NCBI RefSeq assembly: GCF_900111175.1
Contig: NZ_FOGI01000004.1
Location: forward strand, 62,001-126,000
Source: Actinokineospora terrae
Lineage (GTDB): Bacteria; Actinomycetota; Actinomycetes; Mycobacteriales; Pseudonocardiaceae
Direction: 5' to 3'
DNA length: 64,000 bases
Shown here: piece after piece, positions 31,468-41,053 of the stretch
Layout of the letters: each line of letters opens with the position of its first letter
Numbering within the stretch: the stretch's first letter is position 1
Notes under the pieces: model-generated
What the model was told of the DNA's origin: nothing
Database searches by the model: none
Seen by the model: the letters and a program-made list of their open reading frames with translations, nothing else
Program-made: the position numbers and the translations under genes

Positions 31468-32313
31468 CTACGGACGCGCCACCCGCTCCGCGCCGAGCTG
31501 TCCACAGGGCGGTTCGCGGTGGCCGCGCAGCATGATCCCCAGCGCGTAGGGCACCAGGTCGCCGCCGCGCTTGCACAGCCACGGGATGCCCTTGAGCACG
31601 AGCCAGGCGAAGTGCGCCAGCGGTCCCGGCCGCAGCCCGCCCTCGCAGACCAGGCTCACCGGGGCGGGCACGGCGCAGCCGCGGGCGGCCAGTTGCTCGG
31701 CGAACCCCTTGGCCAGCATCCGGTGCCCGAGTTCGGACGGGTGCAGCCGGTCCACGCTCCAGGTCGCGGTCTCGTAGGCGCCCGGCAGCACGTCCAGGTC
31801 GACCAGCGCGGCACCGGTCTCGGCGACCACCGCGTCGATGACCGAGTTGAGCCGGTCGATCCTGGTGCGCAGCGCCCGGCGCAGCGCGGCGGGCATCCGG
31901 AACACCCGCGCGTGGTCGTGGAAGCGCACCAGCGCCACCACGGTGCCCCGCTCCTGCAGCGAGATCACCACGTGGGCGAGGTCGGCGCACATCGCGACCG
32001 GGTCGAAGTCCGACCGCAGCGTGTCGTTCATGCCCGCGATCACCACCGCGGCGTCGGGGGCGGCGGCCATGGCGAGGGTCAGTTGCGTGGCGCGCACGTC
32101 ACCGAGCCTGGCGCCGGTCGCGGACACGTTGTGCACCTCGGCACCGAGCGCGGCGGCCAGCAGCGGGCCGACGCCGCGCCAGCGCCCGCCCGGCAGCGGG
32201 TCGCCGATGCCGACGGTGGTGGAGTCGCCGAGTACCGCCAGCGTTCTCGCGGTCCACGTGGTCGAGGTCGGGAGTACGGGTGTGCTGCTGCGTTCGATCC
32301 CCAGCGCGGTCAC
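31468..32313 (-). CDS. SGNH/GDSL hydrolase
   Basis: This 281-residue esterase fold has block I GDSTTVGIGD (nucleophile Ser about 31), block III GMNDT and block V DRLHPSELGH with the Asp and His. There is no signal peptide, so it is probably cytoplasmic, acting on an ester or acyl group of unknown nature. The C-terminal quarter (GPLAHFAWLVLKGIPWLCKR) is found in a conserved actinobacterial subgroup. The start is GTG 32313. Confidence 0.88.
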   Translation of the reverse strand: MTALGIERSSTPVLPTSTTWTARTLAVLGDSTTVGIGDPLPGGRWRGVGPLLAAALGAEVHNVSATGARLGDVRATQLTLAMAAAPDAAVVIAGMNDTLRSDFDPVAMCADLAHVVISLQERGTVVALVRFHDHARVFRMPAALRRALRTRIDRLNSVIDAVVAETGAALVDLDVLPGAYETATWSVDRLHPSELGHRMLAKGFAEQLAARGCAVPAPVSLVCEGGLRPGPLAHFAWLVLKGIPWLCKRGGDLVPYALGIMLRGHREPPCGQLGAERVARP

Positions 32314-32395
32314 GCGGACAACGATGCGACCCGATGGCTCACCGGCGGTGAGATCGCGGTGTCCGCGCGGGGTCGGCCGGGCGAAGACTTCGGTG

Positions 32396-33622
32396 TCAGT
32401 CGAACGCGGGGTAGAGCGGCAGCGAACGCTCGCCGAACCGCGACCGCAGGCCGGTGACGACGGCCTCCGCGTGCTCGGCGACCGCGACCGACTTGGCCCG
32501 GCGCGCGGCGGCGGCCAGACCGGTCCAACGGGCCACCAGCACGTCGGCCTGGTGCGGCCTGGGCACCGAGCCGCCGGAGCCCAGCTGTTCGAGGTCGGGC
32601 ACGGTGAGGAACTGCCAGGTGGTCAGCCACACCCAGAACACCTGGGCGTCGAGCAGCCGGGGCCCGAGCACGGCGTCGTCGTCGAGGTCGGGCCACATGA
32701 CCCGCACCTCGGCCCGCCAGGCGGCCAGCATCGCGTCGGTCATCCCCGGCGGCAGCGCGTAGGCGCACCAGCAGGACGGGAACGGCACGGTCAGGTAGGC
32801 CGCGTCGAACATCATGTTCCGCACGCAGCCGCCCTCGAAGTCGAGGAACCGGACGCCGCGGTTGGTGATCAGGTTGTTGTCCGGGCAGGAGTCGGACGGG
32901 CTGAACGCGCGGTGCCGGGCGGTGTCGAGCAGACCGAGGGTGCGCCGGGCGGCGTCCCACGCGGCGGGCGCGGTGTCCACGCCGAACTCGCCTGCCAGCA
33001 GCAGCGGCAGCGCCTCGACGGCCACGGGGCCGTCGACGGTGAGCGGGTCCTTGGACTTGGGCGGGCTGAGCCTGCGCAGCAGCGCGTCGAAGTCGGCCTC
33101 GCGGCCCGCGGTGGAGGCGTGCAGCCGCCCCAGGGACCTGGCCCAGGACAGCAGGGCGCCCTCGGCGGCGCGGGCGTCGTCGCCGTGCAGTTTCTCGGCC
33201 AGCGTCGGCGCGCGCCCGAGGTCCTCCATGACCAGCAGGCTGGTGCCGCTGTCGTGGGCGAACAGCTCGGGGCACATGCGGTCCTCGGCGGCCAGCGCGG
33301 TGAACAGCTGGTAGCTGACGGCCTCGCGCACCCAGCTGTCGCGGGTGGCGCCACCGGCCGGGCGGACGTAGCGCTTGACCGCGAGCGTGCGCGGCAGGGA
33401 GAAGGGGCTGGCGGCGACCTTGACCCGCAGCACGATGGACCGTTCACTGCCGCCGAGGTCCTCGGGTTCGGCGAGGTGGATGCGCGCGCCGAAGCGCTTG
33501 CTGAGCACGGACTCGGCGGCCACCACGGTGGCCAGCACCTCCGCGCTCGCGAGTTGCTCGGATTCGCCTGGGCCGTCCGGTTCGCCGGTGCCCGGCGGAT
33601 CGGCGGCGATCTCCACACTCAT
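32396..33622 (-). CDS. Aminoglycoside phosphotransferase-fold kinase
   Basis: This protein of about 408 residues has a kinase-like fold: LAVKRYVRP (ATP Lys region), LLVMEDLG hinge, the catalytic loop reading SPSDSCPDNNL and FLDFEGG as the metal-binding DFE. The first position of the loop is not the usual His of HGDxHxxN, so the catalytic loop is atypical; the Asp and Asn are kept. ATG 33622 directly abuts AGGAG, so the GTG at 33616 may be the true start. The substrate is unknown. Confidence 0.78.
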   Translation of the reverse strand: MSVEIAADPPGTGEPDGPGESEQLASAEVLATVVAAESVLSKRFGARIHLAEPEDLGGSERSIVLRVKVAASPFSLPRTLAVKRYVRPAGGATRDSWVREAVSYQLFTALAAEDRMCPELFAHDSGTSLLVMEDLGRAPTLAEKLHGDDARAAEGALLSWARSLGRLHASTAGREADFDALLRRLSPPKSKDPLTVDGPVAVEALPLLLAGEFGVDTAPAAWDAARRTLGLLDTARHRAFSPSDSCPDNNLITNRGVRFLDFEGGCVRNMMFDAAYLTVPFPSCWCAYALPPGMTDAMLAAWRAEVRVMWPDLDDDAVLGPRLLDAQVFWVWLTTWQFLTVPDLEQLGSGGSVPRPHQADVLVARWTGLAAAARRAKSVAVAEHAEAVVTGLRSRFGERSLPLYPAFD

Positions 33623-33796
33623 CTCCTCTGACCCTGCTCCCGATCGTAGGGGGCCGACGGCGGCCCGGTCAGCACTCTCGCCGAGAAGACCGTAGTGGTC
33701 GGGCAGGCCTCCCGACGAGCGACCTGCCAAGAAATCACAGCACCTCGACGCATTCCGGTGGGTCACCCACCGCGCGGTTCCCAGCGGTTGGGAGGT

Positions 33797-34729
33797 TCAG
33801 CCGCGGGCGAGCGGCCTCGTCCTGGACGCGGCCCGCCCGCGGGTCAGCAGCACGACCGCCGCGGCGACCACGATGCCCACCAGGTTGACCGCCAGCTGAC
33901 CGGCCGAGGCCAACACCTTCTCCCACTGTCCCAGCACGGCCGCGACCCCGATGTACCCGGCCGCGGGGACCGTCGTGACCGAGATGAACACCCCGACCAG
34001 GGCGGCCGACTTCGCGGAGGTCATCGACAGCATCCCGGCGGCGCCTGCCAGGACCGCGACCACCAGCGACCAGGGGCCCACCTGGTAGACGAAGTCGACC
34101 TGGTGGTCGCCGCTGATCGCGCGGGCGTCGAGCAGCCCCACCCGGTTGCCGACCCAGGTCAGCGCCGCCGCGGCGGCGATGGCCAGCGGGAAGCCGACGC
34201 CCAGCGCGGTGGCGGCCCGGCGGACCAGGTCGCCGCGGCGGCGGACCAGGCCGACCGCCAGCGCGGCCAGCGGGCCGAACTCCGGGCCGACGACCATGGC
34301 GCCGACGATGGTCACCGCGGAATCGGTGATCACCCCGGCCGCGGCGAGCAGGCAGGAGATGGTCAGGAACGCCAGGAAGGTCGCGTTGAGCCGCGACTCC
34401 TCGCCGGTGCGGGCGACCAGCTCCTCCCACACCACCGCGTCCGCCGCCTGCCCCGGGGCGTCGCGCTCGGCGCGGTCGGCGGCGTCGGACAGCGAGGTGT
34501 CGACCTGTTCGAGGGTGATGCCGCCGTCGCGGTCGATGCCGAGCTCGCACAGCGCGGCCAGGACCTCGTCGGCCGCCTCGCGGGCGACGTCCGCCTCGAT
34601 GACGTCGCCCTCGGGGTCGACTGCCGCGCCGCGCACCAGCACCAGGTGCGTGGCGCCGGGGTGCTCACGCAGCACCCCGAGCGCCCGCTCGGTGCTGTCG
34701 CGCGGGCTGAGGACCCTCAGGTGCAGCAA
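33797..34729 (-). CDS. DUF389 membrane protein
   Basis: This 310-residue protein has a soluble N-terminal region of about 110 residues and then six or so membrane helices. The DUF389 core includes FLAFLTISCLLAAAGVITDS, IVGAMVVGPEFGPLAAL and GLVRRRGDL. The start is TTG 34729, 1 nt after the aspS stop, so it is likely co-transcribed with aspS. The function of the family is not established. Confidence 0.85.
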   Translation of the reverse strand: MLHLRVLSPRDSTERALGVLREHPGATHLVLVRGAAVDPEGDVIEADVAREAADEVLAALCELGIDRDGGITLEQVDTSLSDAADRAERDAPGQAADAVVWEELVARTGEESRLNATFLAFLTISCLLAAAGVITDSAVTIVGAMVVGPEFGPLAALAVGLVRRRGDLVRRAATALGVGFPLAIAAAAALTWVGNRVGLLDARAISGDHQVDFVYQVGPWSLVVAVLAGAAGMLSMTSAKSAALVGVFISVTTVPAAGYIGVAAVLGQWEKVLASAGQLAVNLVGIVVAAAVVLLTRGRAASRTRPLARG

Positions 34730-34730
34730 G

Positions 34731-36551
34731 TCAGGCCTGGGCCTGGCCGCCCGACTCGACGGGCACGGCAGGCACGGCGGGCTTGGTCGGCTTGAAGTCG
34801 ATCCCGGCCTCCTTGCGCTGCTCGGCGGTGATCGGCGCGGGCGCCGCGGTCAGCGGGTCGAAGCCGCCGCCGGTCTTCGGGAAGGCGATGACCTCGCGGA
34901 TGGAGTCCAGCCCGGCCAGCAGCATGACCAGCCGGTCCCAGCCCAGCGCGATGCCGCCGTGCGGGGGCGCGCCGAAGGCGAAGGCGTCGAGCAGGAAGCC
35001 GAACTTCTCCTGCGCCTCGGCCTTGTCCAGGCCCATCACGCCGAACACGCGCTCCTGGACCTCCTTGTTGTGGATACGGATCGAGCCGCCGCCGATCTCG
35101 TTGCCGTTGAGCACGAGGTCGTAGGCGTAGGCCAGGGCGTTGCCCGGGTCCTGCTCGAACCGGTCGACCCACTCCGGGGTCGGGGAGGTGAAGGCGTGGT
35201 GCAGCGCGGTCCAGCGGCCACCGCCCACCGCGACGTCACCGGCGGACTGGGCGGCGGCGGCCTCCTCGAACATCGGGAAGTCCACCACCCAGACGAAGGC
35301 CCAGGCGGACTCGTCGATCAGCCCGCAGCGCTTGCCGATCTCCAGGCGGGCCGCGCCGAGCAGCGCGCGGGCGTCGTTCGGGTTGCCCGCGGCGAAGAAC
35401 ACGCAGTCGCCCGGCTCGGCACCCGCGGCCTTGGCCAGGCCCTCGCGCTCGGCCTCGGACAGGTTCTTGGCGACCGGGCCGCCGAGGGTGCCGTCCTCGC
35501 CGACGAGCACGTAGGCCAGGCCCTTGTGGCCGCGCTGCTTGGCGAACTCCTGCCAGGCGTCGAGCTGCTTGCGCGGCTGCGAGGCGCCACCGGGCATGAC
35601 CACGGCACCGACGTAGGGCGCCTGGAACACCCGGAACGGGGTCTCGGCGAAGTAGCCGGTCAGCTCGGTCAGCTCGACGGCGAAGCGGATGTCGGGCTTG
35701 TCGGAGCCGTAGCGCGACATCGCCTCGGCGTAGGACAGCCGCGGCAGCGGCCCGGTGATCTCGTGGTCGGCCAGCTCGCGCCAGATGGCGCCGATGATCC
35801 GCTCGCCGAGCGCGATCACGTCCTCCTGGTCGACGAAGCTCATCTCGATGTCGAGCTGGGTGAACTCGGGCTGCCGGTCGGCCCGGAAGTCCTCGTCGCG
35901 GTAGCAGCGGGCGATCTGGTAGTACCGCTCCAGGCCGCCGACCATGAGCAGCTGCTTGAACAGCTGCGGCGACTGCGGCAGCGCGTACCAGGAGCCGGGC
36001 TTGAGCCGGGCGGGCACCACGAAGTCGCGGGCGCCCTCGGGGGTCGACCTGGTCAGGGTCGGGGTCTCGACCTCGACGAACCGCTCGGCGTGCAGCACGT
36101 CGCGGGTGACCCGGCTGACCTCGCTGCGCAGCCTCAGCGCCTTCGCGGGGGCGCTGCGGCGCAGGTCGAGGTAGCGGTAGCGCAGCCGGACCTCGTCGCC
36201 GACGGTCAGGTGGTCGTCGAGCGGGAAGGGCAGCGGCGCGGACTCGCTGAGCACCTCCAGCTCGGTGGCCAGCACCTCGATCGCGCCGGTCGGCAGCTCG
36301 GGGTTCTCGTTGCCCGCCGGGCGGGCGGCGACCTCGCCGACGACCCGCACGCAGAACTCGGCGCGCAGGCGGTGCGCGCGCTCGGCCATCTCCCCCTCGC
36401 GGAAGACGACCTGCGACACGCCCGAGGCGTCGCGCAGATCGATGAAGATGACGCCGCCGTGGTCGCGCCTGCGCGCCACCCACCCGGCGAGGGTGACGGT
36501 CTGCCCGGTGCTCTCGGTCCGGAGGGCGCCTGCCTCGTGCGTGCGGATCAC
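34731..36551 (-). CDS. aspS: Aspartyl-tRNA synthetase
   Basis: This 606-residue bacterial-type class IIb synthetase has an N-terminal OB anticodon-binding domain ([20 protein letters not shown] in part), motif 1-2 region with [20 protein letters not shown] (in part) and [20 protein letters not shown] (motif 2), an inserted GAD domain (about 290-400), and motif 3 [13 protein letters not shown]. The C-terminus has a Pro/Val-rich tail. It charges tRNA-Asp, or Asp and Asn in a non-discriminating form. DUF389 follows after 1 nt. Confidence 0.97.
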   Translation of the reverse strand: MIRTHEAGALRTESTGQTVTLAGWVARRRDHGGVIFIDLRDASGVSQVVFREGEMAERAHRLRAEFCVRVVGEVAARPAGNENPELPTGAIEVLATELEVLSESAPLPFPLDDHLTVGDEVRLRYRYLDLRRSAPAKALRLRSEVSRVTRDVLHAERFVEVETPTLTRSTPEGARDFVVPARLKPGSWYALPQSPQLFKQLLMVGGLERYYQIARCYRDEDFRADRQPEFTQLDIEMSFVDQEDVIALGERIIGAIWRELADHEITGPLPRLSYAEAMSRYGSDKPDIRFAVELTELTGYFAETPFRVFQAPYVGAVVMPGGASQPRKQLDAWQEFAKQRGHKGLAYVLVGEDGTLGGPVAKNLSEAEREGLAKAAGAEPGDCVFFAAGNPNDARALLGAARLEIGKRCGLIDESAWAFVWVVDFPMFEEAAAAQSAGDVAVGGGRWTALHHAFTSPTPEWVDRFEQDPGNALAYAYDLVLNGNEIGGGSIRIHNKEVQERVFGVMGLDKAEAQEKFGFLLDAFAFGAPPHGGIALGWDRLVMLLAGLDSIREVIAFPKTGGGFDPLTAAPAPITAEQRKEAGIDFKPTKPAVPAVPVESGGQAQA

Positions 36552-36898
36552 GGTGTGCCTCTTCTTGTCCAGATCATGGGATGTTCGCGGCGACCAGCGG
36601 AGTGGTACCGGCTAGTCGGTCAGGCTAACCAACCCCTCGGGGGGCCTGTCGAGCAGGTTTATGCTGACTGGCCACGGTGCCGGGACGCGCGGCGGCGACT
36701 GGGAATGGGAACGGTCCCGGTGACCCCTATGGACGGTTCTCATGGACCGTTCGGCGGTATAAGACCGGCGCCATTCAGGCTATCCGGTGACCCCCAGGAG
36801 TGATCCGGTTACCCATGAATTAACACTGACGCTACCCAGCGGGCCCCCCAAGACGTAATGTGACCGTCAGGGCGTAAGGGGTAACCCAGGGAGTGAAC
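36552..36898. other. 347-nt divergent region with TCCGGT(G/T)ACCC repeats
   Basis: No gene is seen between aspS and the XRE-like gene. Three related blocks lie at 36715-36727 (TCCCGGTGACCCC), 36781-36795 (TATCCGGTGACCCCC) and 36802-36815 (GATCCGGTTACCCA), and an inverted form GGGGTAACCC lies at 36878-36887 just before the gene. A TATAAG box at 36758-36763 may be a -10. The repeats could be binding sites for the downstream regulator. Confidence 0.5.
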
Positions 36899-37888
36899 AT
36901 GGGTAGCGGTATCACCCGCGAGCCAGTTCGTGAGCTTCACCAGAACGGGAGTGTCCGCCATGCGTTGACGGCCGAGCAGCCCGAGTCGCTGGCGGCCGAC
37001 GCGTTCCCCACGGCGTTGCGGTCGGCGATCCAGGCCAGTGGTCTGAGCCTCGACCGGATCCAGTACCGGCTGCGCGCACGCGGGGTGTCGATCAGCGTCA
37101 CGGCGCTGAGCTACTGGCAGTCCGGGCGCCGCAGGCCCGAGCGGGCGGAGTCGTTGGCCGCGCTCGGGCATCTGGAGGACGTCCTCGGGGTGCCCACCGG
37201 CTCGCTGATCGCGCTGCTCGGCCCACCGCGGCCGCGCGGCCGGGTCAACCGCGAGTCCTCCCGGCTGACCGTCGAGGCACTGTGGGGCAACAGCGAACCG
37301 GTGTCGCACCTGCTCAAGCGCATCGACTACACGACAGACAGCGCGCTGACCAAGATCAGCCAGCACGACAAGATGGAGATCGCCGTCGACCGCGGCGAGA
37401 AGGCCCTCAACATCCGCCAGGTATTCCGCGCCGAGCGGGACGGGGCCGATCGCACGCTGCTGGTCTACGACCTGGAGGTGCCGGGCAGACCGTTCCCCGA
37501 GATCGTCGCGGGCGACACCTGCCGCATCGGCCGGGTCGCGCAGGACCCCACCGCGGGCCTGGTGGCCGCGGAGATCCTGCTCGACCAGCCGCTCAACCGC
37601 GGCGAGACGACGATCGTCGACTACGTGCTGCGCCACCCCGGTCCGCCCTACTCGCGCGGCGACGACAGCTACTGCCGCAAGTTCCCGGGGCCGGTGCGCG
37701 AGTTCGTGCTCGAGCTGAGGTTCGACCCCAGGGCGCTACCGGCGTACCTGGAGCAGTACACCGTCGACATGGACGACCAGGTGACCAACCGGCGCAAGCT
37801 GGACGTGACCCTGGACGGCAAGGCGCACGCGGTCGCCCTGGACTTCGGTCCCGGGATCCTCTGCGTGCGCTGGGAGTGGCCGGACTAG
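36899..37888 (+). CDS. Helix-turn-helix (XRE-like) protein of unknown function
   Basis: This 329-residue protein has a HTH-like N-terminal region (LRSAIQASGLSLDRIQYRLR, VSISVTALSYWQSGRRRPER, about 40-85) as in actinobacterial XRE-like proteins. A long C-terminal domain of beta character follows (LLVYDLEVPGRPFPEIVAGD, DYVLRHPGPPYSRGDDSY, VREFVLELRFDP). ATG 36899 is chosen because AGGGAG sits 5 nt upstream; the frame begins at GTG 36893. It is a single gene with upstream repeats. Likely a regulator; its targets are unknown. Confidence 0.75.
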   Translation: MGSGITREPVRELHQNGSVRHALTAEQPESLAADAFPTALRSAIQASGLSLDRIQYRLRARGVSISVTALSYWQSGRRRPERAESLAALGHLEDVLGVPTGSLIALLGPPRPRGRVNRESSRLTVEALWGNSEPVSHLLKRIDYTTDSALTKISQHDKMEIAVDRGEKALNIRQVFRAERDGADRTLLVYDLEVPGRPFPEIVAGDTCRIGRVAQDPTAGLVAAEILLDQPLNRGETTIVDYVLRHPGPPYSRGDDSYCRKFPGPVREFVLELRFDPRALPAYLEQYTVDMDDQVTNRRKLDVTLDGKAHAVALDFGPGILCVRWEWPD

Positions 37889-37928
37889 TTTCCGCTGGTC
37901 CGGGTGTTCCCGAGGAACGAGTACCGCG

Positions 37929-37952
37929 GGGACCGGCTCTAGGGCCGGTCCC
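37929..37952. terminator. Terminator hairpin overlapping the Ig-like gene stop
   Basis: Arms GGGACCGGC (37929-37937) and GCCGGTCCC (37944-37952) with a 6-nt loop. It lies between convergent genes and includes the stop codon of the minus-strand gene at 37939-37941. Confidence 0.75.
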
Positions 37953-38643
37953 ACCCGGTGATGGTCAGGGTGAAGATGGCCTCGCCGACGCGCCCGTGCG
38001 CTCCCGCCGCCGACACGACGACGGGGTAGGCGCCGGGGGCGGCGGACGGGCTGGTGAAGATCCACAGGGTGCAGGCACCACCACCGACGGGCAACCGCGC
38101 CGGGCTGAACGTGGCCCGGGTCCCCGGTGGCACGCCGCCGACGCTGAGCTCCACGGGCTCGTCCGTGGAGACGGTGACGCGCGTCTGGGTCAGGAAACCC
38201 GGCTGCGTCGTCGACTCCTCGGGCACCAACCGCACCCGGATGCCACTGTGCGTCGTGGCGTCGTCGACGGTCAGTGAGAGGTAGGCGCGCGCGGTCATGC
38301 CGTTGGGCGCCGTGGCGTGCACGGTGACCGGGTAGACGCCGGGGCTCGCCTTCTCCGAGATCGCGATGCTGAGCTCGGTGGTCTCGCCCGCCTCGACGAC
38401 CTTCGGCTCGAACGTCGCCAGCGCCCCGCAGGGCAGACCGGTGACCGACATGGTCAGCGTGTGCCGCTCCCCGCCCGCCCGCGTCACGACGGCGGCGACA
38501 GCCCCACCTGGCCTGCCCACCCGCACCGACAGCGGCTCGACGGACACGGTGAAGTCACCCGGGTGCGTGCTCGGGCTGAGGAACGGGTCGATCGCGTAGG
38601 CCACGGTGAGGGTCTCCTCCGGTTTGTGGACCCTCACCATCAC
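37939..38643 (-). CDS. Protein with tandem Ig-like beta domains
   Basis: This 234-residue protein is without signal peptide or membrane segment. Two similar beta-sandwich repeats are visible: each has a (V/L)P-PGTRATF/ALATF block (TGLPCGALATFEPKVVEAGE; GGVPPGTRATFSPARLPVGG) followed by PGxYPVxVxA (SPGVYPVTVHATAPNG; APGAYPVVVSAAGAHG). These are typical of Ig-like adhesion or scaffold domains. The absence of a secretion signal is odd for such domains. Function unknown. Confidence 0.7.
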   Translation of the reverse strand: MMVRVHKPEETLTVAYAIDPFLSPSTHPGDFTVSVEPLSVRVGRPGGAVAAVVTRAGGERHTLTMSVTGLPCGALATFEPKVVEAGETTELSIAISEKASPGVYPVTVHATAPNGMTARAYLSLTVDDATTHSGIRVRLVPEESTTQPGFLTQTRVTVSTDEPVELSVGGVPPGTRATFSPARLPVGGGACTLWIFTSPSAAPGAYPVVVSAAGAHGRVGEAIFTLTITGWDRP

Positions 38644-38701
38644 CGTCCGGACATACGCGGAACAATCCGTAGTCGTCGCAGTACGGGTACTGATTGTTCT
38701 G

Positions 38702-39913
38702 CTAAGAGAGCGCGGTACGTAGGTCCGCGACGGGGCCGATGACGGTCACCGCGGGCGGCCGGATCCCGGCTTCGAGCAGGTCATCGGCCACACGGTCCAA
38801 TGTGGAACGCAGGACGCGTTGAGACCGGGTAGTGCCCTCTTGGATTACCGCGACCGGCGTCGTCTTGTCCCGCCCGCCGCTGATCAGGACCTCGGCGATC
38901 GCCGCCAGCTTGTCCACACCCATCATCACGACGATGGTGCCGCCGAGCCGGGCCAGCGCGGACCAGTCGGTGAGCGTGTTGGGGTCAGTAGGGCCGATGT
39001 GCCCTGAAACGACTACGACCTCGTGCGCGACACCCCTGTGCGTCACCGGGATGTCGGCGACAGCGGGAACGGAGAACGCGGAGGTCACGCCCGGCACGAC
39101 GGTGACCGGCACGCCTGCTTTAGCGCACGCGATCAACTCCTCGAACCCACGGCCGAACAGGTACGGGTCGCCGCCCTTGAGCCGCACCACGAACTTGCCT
39201 GCCTTGGCGTGCTCCACAAGGGCGTCGTTGATGGCGTCCTGGCTCGCGGCCCGCCCGTACGGGATCTTGGCGGCGTCGATGACGGTGACGGAGGGGGCTA
39301 GTTCGTCGAGCAGGTCGCGCGGGCCGAGCCTGTCAGCGATCACGACGTCCGCGCGCGCGAGCAGACGGCGGCCGCGCACGGTGATCAGCTCGGGGTCTCC
39401 CGGACCGCCGCCGACCAGAGCCACGCCGGCGGGTTCCCGTTCCTGGTCCGCGATCCGGCCTTCCCTGAGCGCGTCAAGCAAACCGTCGCGGATGGCAGCG
39501 GACCTCTGGTGCTCACCGCCCGCGAGTACGCCAACGAGCAGACCATCGTGGTCACCCGTGGCGGGCGTGACAGCACTACCGGCACTCCCGGCATCCGCGC
39601 GAACGCAGAAAACCCTTGTCCGCTCAGCCTCTTCCGCTACCGCCGCGTTGACAGCCGTCTCCGAGGTGCAGCACAAGACATACCAAGCATCCGCGAGATC
39701 ACCAGCCCGGTAGACCCGCCGGTGCCACGCGATCTCACCCGCGTCCGCCATGGCCTCCACCGACGGCGTGGCCTCCGGCGACACCACCTCGATCACCGCA
39801 CCGGACCGCACCAACCGCGGCAACCGCCGCTGCGCCACCGTCCCACCCCCGACGACGACCACACGGCGCCCAGCCAGGTCCAACCCGGCGAGATAGTGCT
39901 GCTCGACTGCCAT
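38702..39913 (-). CDS. cysG: Siroheme synthase-type fusion: precorrin-2 dehydrogenase + uroporphyrinogen-III methyltransferase
   Basis: The N-terminal domain (about 1-150) has YLAGLDLAGRRVVVVGGGTVAQRR (in part), the NAD-binding site of precorrin-2 dehydrogenase/sirohydrochlorin ferrochelatase. The C-terminal domain (about 160-400) is SUMT: VALVGGGPGDPELITVRG, DRLGPRDLL, VVRLKGGDPYLFGRGFEE, VPGVTSAFSVPA. It makes precorrin-2 and sirohydrochlorin for siroheme and possibly B12. ATG 39913 is used; ATG 39925 with GGGGA upstream is equally possible. cobL and cobM lie about 2.5-6 kb away. Confidence 0.93.
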   Translation of the reverse strand: MAVEQHYLAGLDLAGRRVVVVGGGTVAQRRLPRLVRSGAVIEVVSPEATPSVEAMADAGEIAWHRRVYRAGDLADAWYVLCCTSETAVNAAVAEEAERTRVFCVRADAGSAGSAVTPATGDHDGLLVGVLAGGEHQRSAAIRDGLLDALREGRIADQEREPAGVALVGGGPGDPELITVRGRRLLARADVVIADRLGPRDLLDELAPSVTVIDAAKIPYGRAASQDAINDALVEHAKAGKFVVRLKGGDPYLFGRGFEELIACAKAGVPVTVVPGVTSAFSVPAVADIPVTHRGVAHEVVVVSGHIGPTDPNTLTDWSALARLGGTIVVMMGVDKLAAIAEVLISGGRDKTTPVAVIQEGTTRSQRVLRSTLDRVADDLLEAGIRPPAVTVIGPVADLRTALS

Positions 39914-40056
39914 GCCGGACAGCATGCCCGGTCCCCGGCCCCGGACCCGCAACCGCCGCCCGACAGTGTGACGGAGCGAACGAGCGGTGAACACCGGTGA
40001 GTGTCATCGAGCGGCGCGGGCGGAGGACACCGCCCGGGATGGCGGCCGTCCGGTGG

Positions 40057-41001
40057 TCAGCCTGCCTTCAGCCAGAGGCCCTCGATGCCCTCGGTCCTGG
40101 CGCGGTAGTCGATGTAGAGGAGGCACTCGAAGATGATGACGACGACGCCGGTGAGGGAGCCTGCGAGGATGATGGCGAGGGTCCCGCCGAGGGAGCTGGA
40201 GTTGCTGACTCGGTCGAAGAGGGTGGTGATCACCAGGCCGAAGATGCCCAGGACCACGTTCAGCAGGGTCGTGATGCCCGCCACCCGCCACCAGCCGCCC
40301 GCGCGCACCAGGTGGCGGGAGCGGTCCAGGGCGGCGGCCGGGCCGAGGCCCTCGACGACGACGAGGGAGCGGGCGAAGGTGAACGCGATGGACAGGTAGA
40401 TGATGCCCACCAGCAGGGGCAGGGCGATGAGGATGCCCGCGCCGCCCGCGGCGACCATGGCCAGGACGGCGATGGAGCCGAGGCCGCCGAGGATCACGAC
40501 CATGATCAGCGTGGTGGCGAGGAGCCTGCCCAGGTGGGGGACGCTCTCGCGCAGCGCCTGCCGGACGCCGGTGGCGTGGCCGAACACCGCGCGCGGGATG
40601 ACGATGTTGACCGCGGCGGCGAGGACGAGGCCGAGCACGGCGGTGGCGGCCAGGCCGATGGCCAGGTCGCCCAGGATGCGGCCGGCGACGTCCCAGTCGA
40701 TGGCGGTGCCGGTGACGACCGCCGCAGTGGGGATGTCGCCGATGAACAGGGTGCTCAGCAGCAGTCGCAGCAGTTCGGCGCCGAGCGCGACGGCGAGCGA
40801 GACACCCAGCAGCGCCCCAGCGTTGCGGCGCAGCGCGCTCACGGTGCCGCCGACGAAGTCCGGCAGGCTCAGCGGCCGCAGCGGGACGATGCCGAGCTGG
40901 ATGGCGCCGGTGTGGTCGGTGCGCGACCGCGACGGGTGCACCGGTGGCGGTGTCGGCTCCGGACCGCTCGGCTGCTCGGGCTGGTCGGGTCGGTCGGTCA
41001 T
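40057..41001 (-). CDS. Multi-pass membrane protein (YciC/GPDP membrane-domain-like)
   Basis: This 314-residue protein has a proline-rich cytosolic N-terminus (about 1-45) and about six membrane helices, including LGVSLAVALGAELLRLLLST, GLAATAVLGLVLAAAVNIVI and GIFGLVITTLF. RSLVVVEGLGPAAALDRSRHLVRGG-type sequence (about 225-250) followed by WWRVAGITTLL and the end IDYRARTEGIEGLWLK are typical of glycerophosphodiesterase membrane-domain-like proteins. The role is unknown. Confidence 0.82.
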   Translation of the reverse strand: MTDRPDQPEQPSGPEPTPPPVHPSRSRTDHTGAIQLGIVPLRPLSLPDFVGGTVSALRRNAGALLGVSLAVALGAELLRLLLSTLFIGDIPTAAVVTGTAIDWDVAGRILGDLAIGLAATAVLGLVLAAAVNIVIPRAVFGHATGVRQALRESVPHLGRLLATTLIMVVILGGLGSIAVLAMVAAGGAGILIALPLLVGIIYLSIAFTFARSLVVVEGLGPAAALDRSRHLVRAGGWWRVAGITTLLNVVLGIFGLVITTLFDRVSNSSSLGGTLAIILAGSLTGVVVIIFECLLYIDYRARTEGIEGLWLKAG

Positions 41002-41053
41002 TCGCAGGTCCCCAGGTCGTGGTCGGCGCGGACGAGGGCGCCGACCAGCAAGG

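Noticed and set aside
33757..33771. GGTGGGT-C-ACCCACC palindrome as a terminator
   Set aside because: The single-base centre leaves no loop; it could only be a DNA-binding site, and there is no context to assign one.
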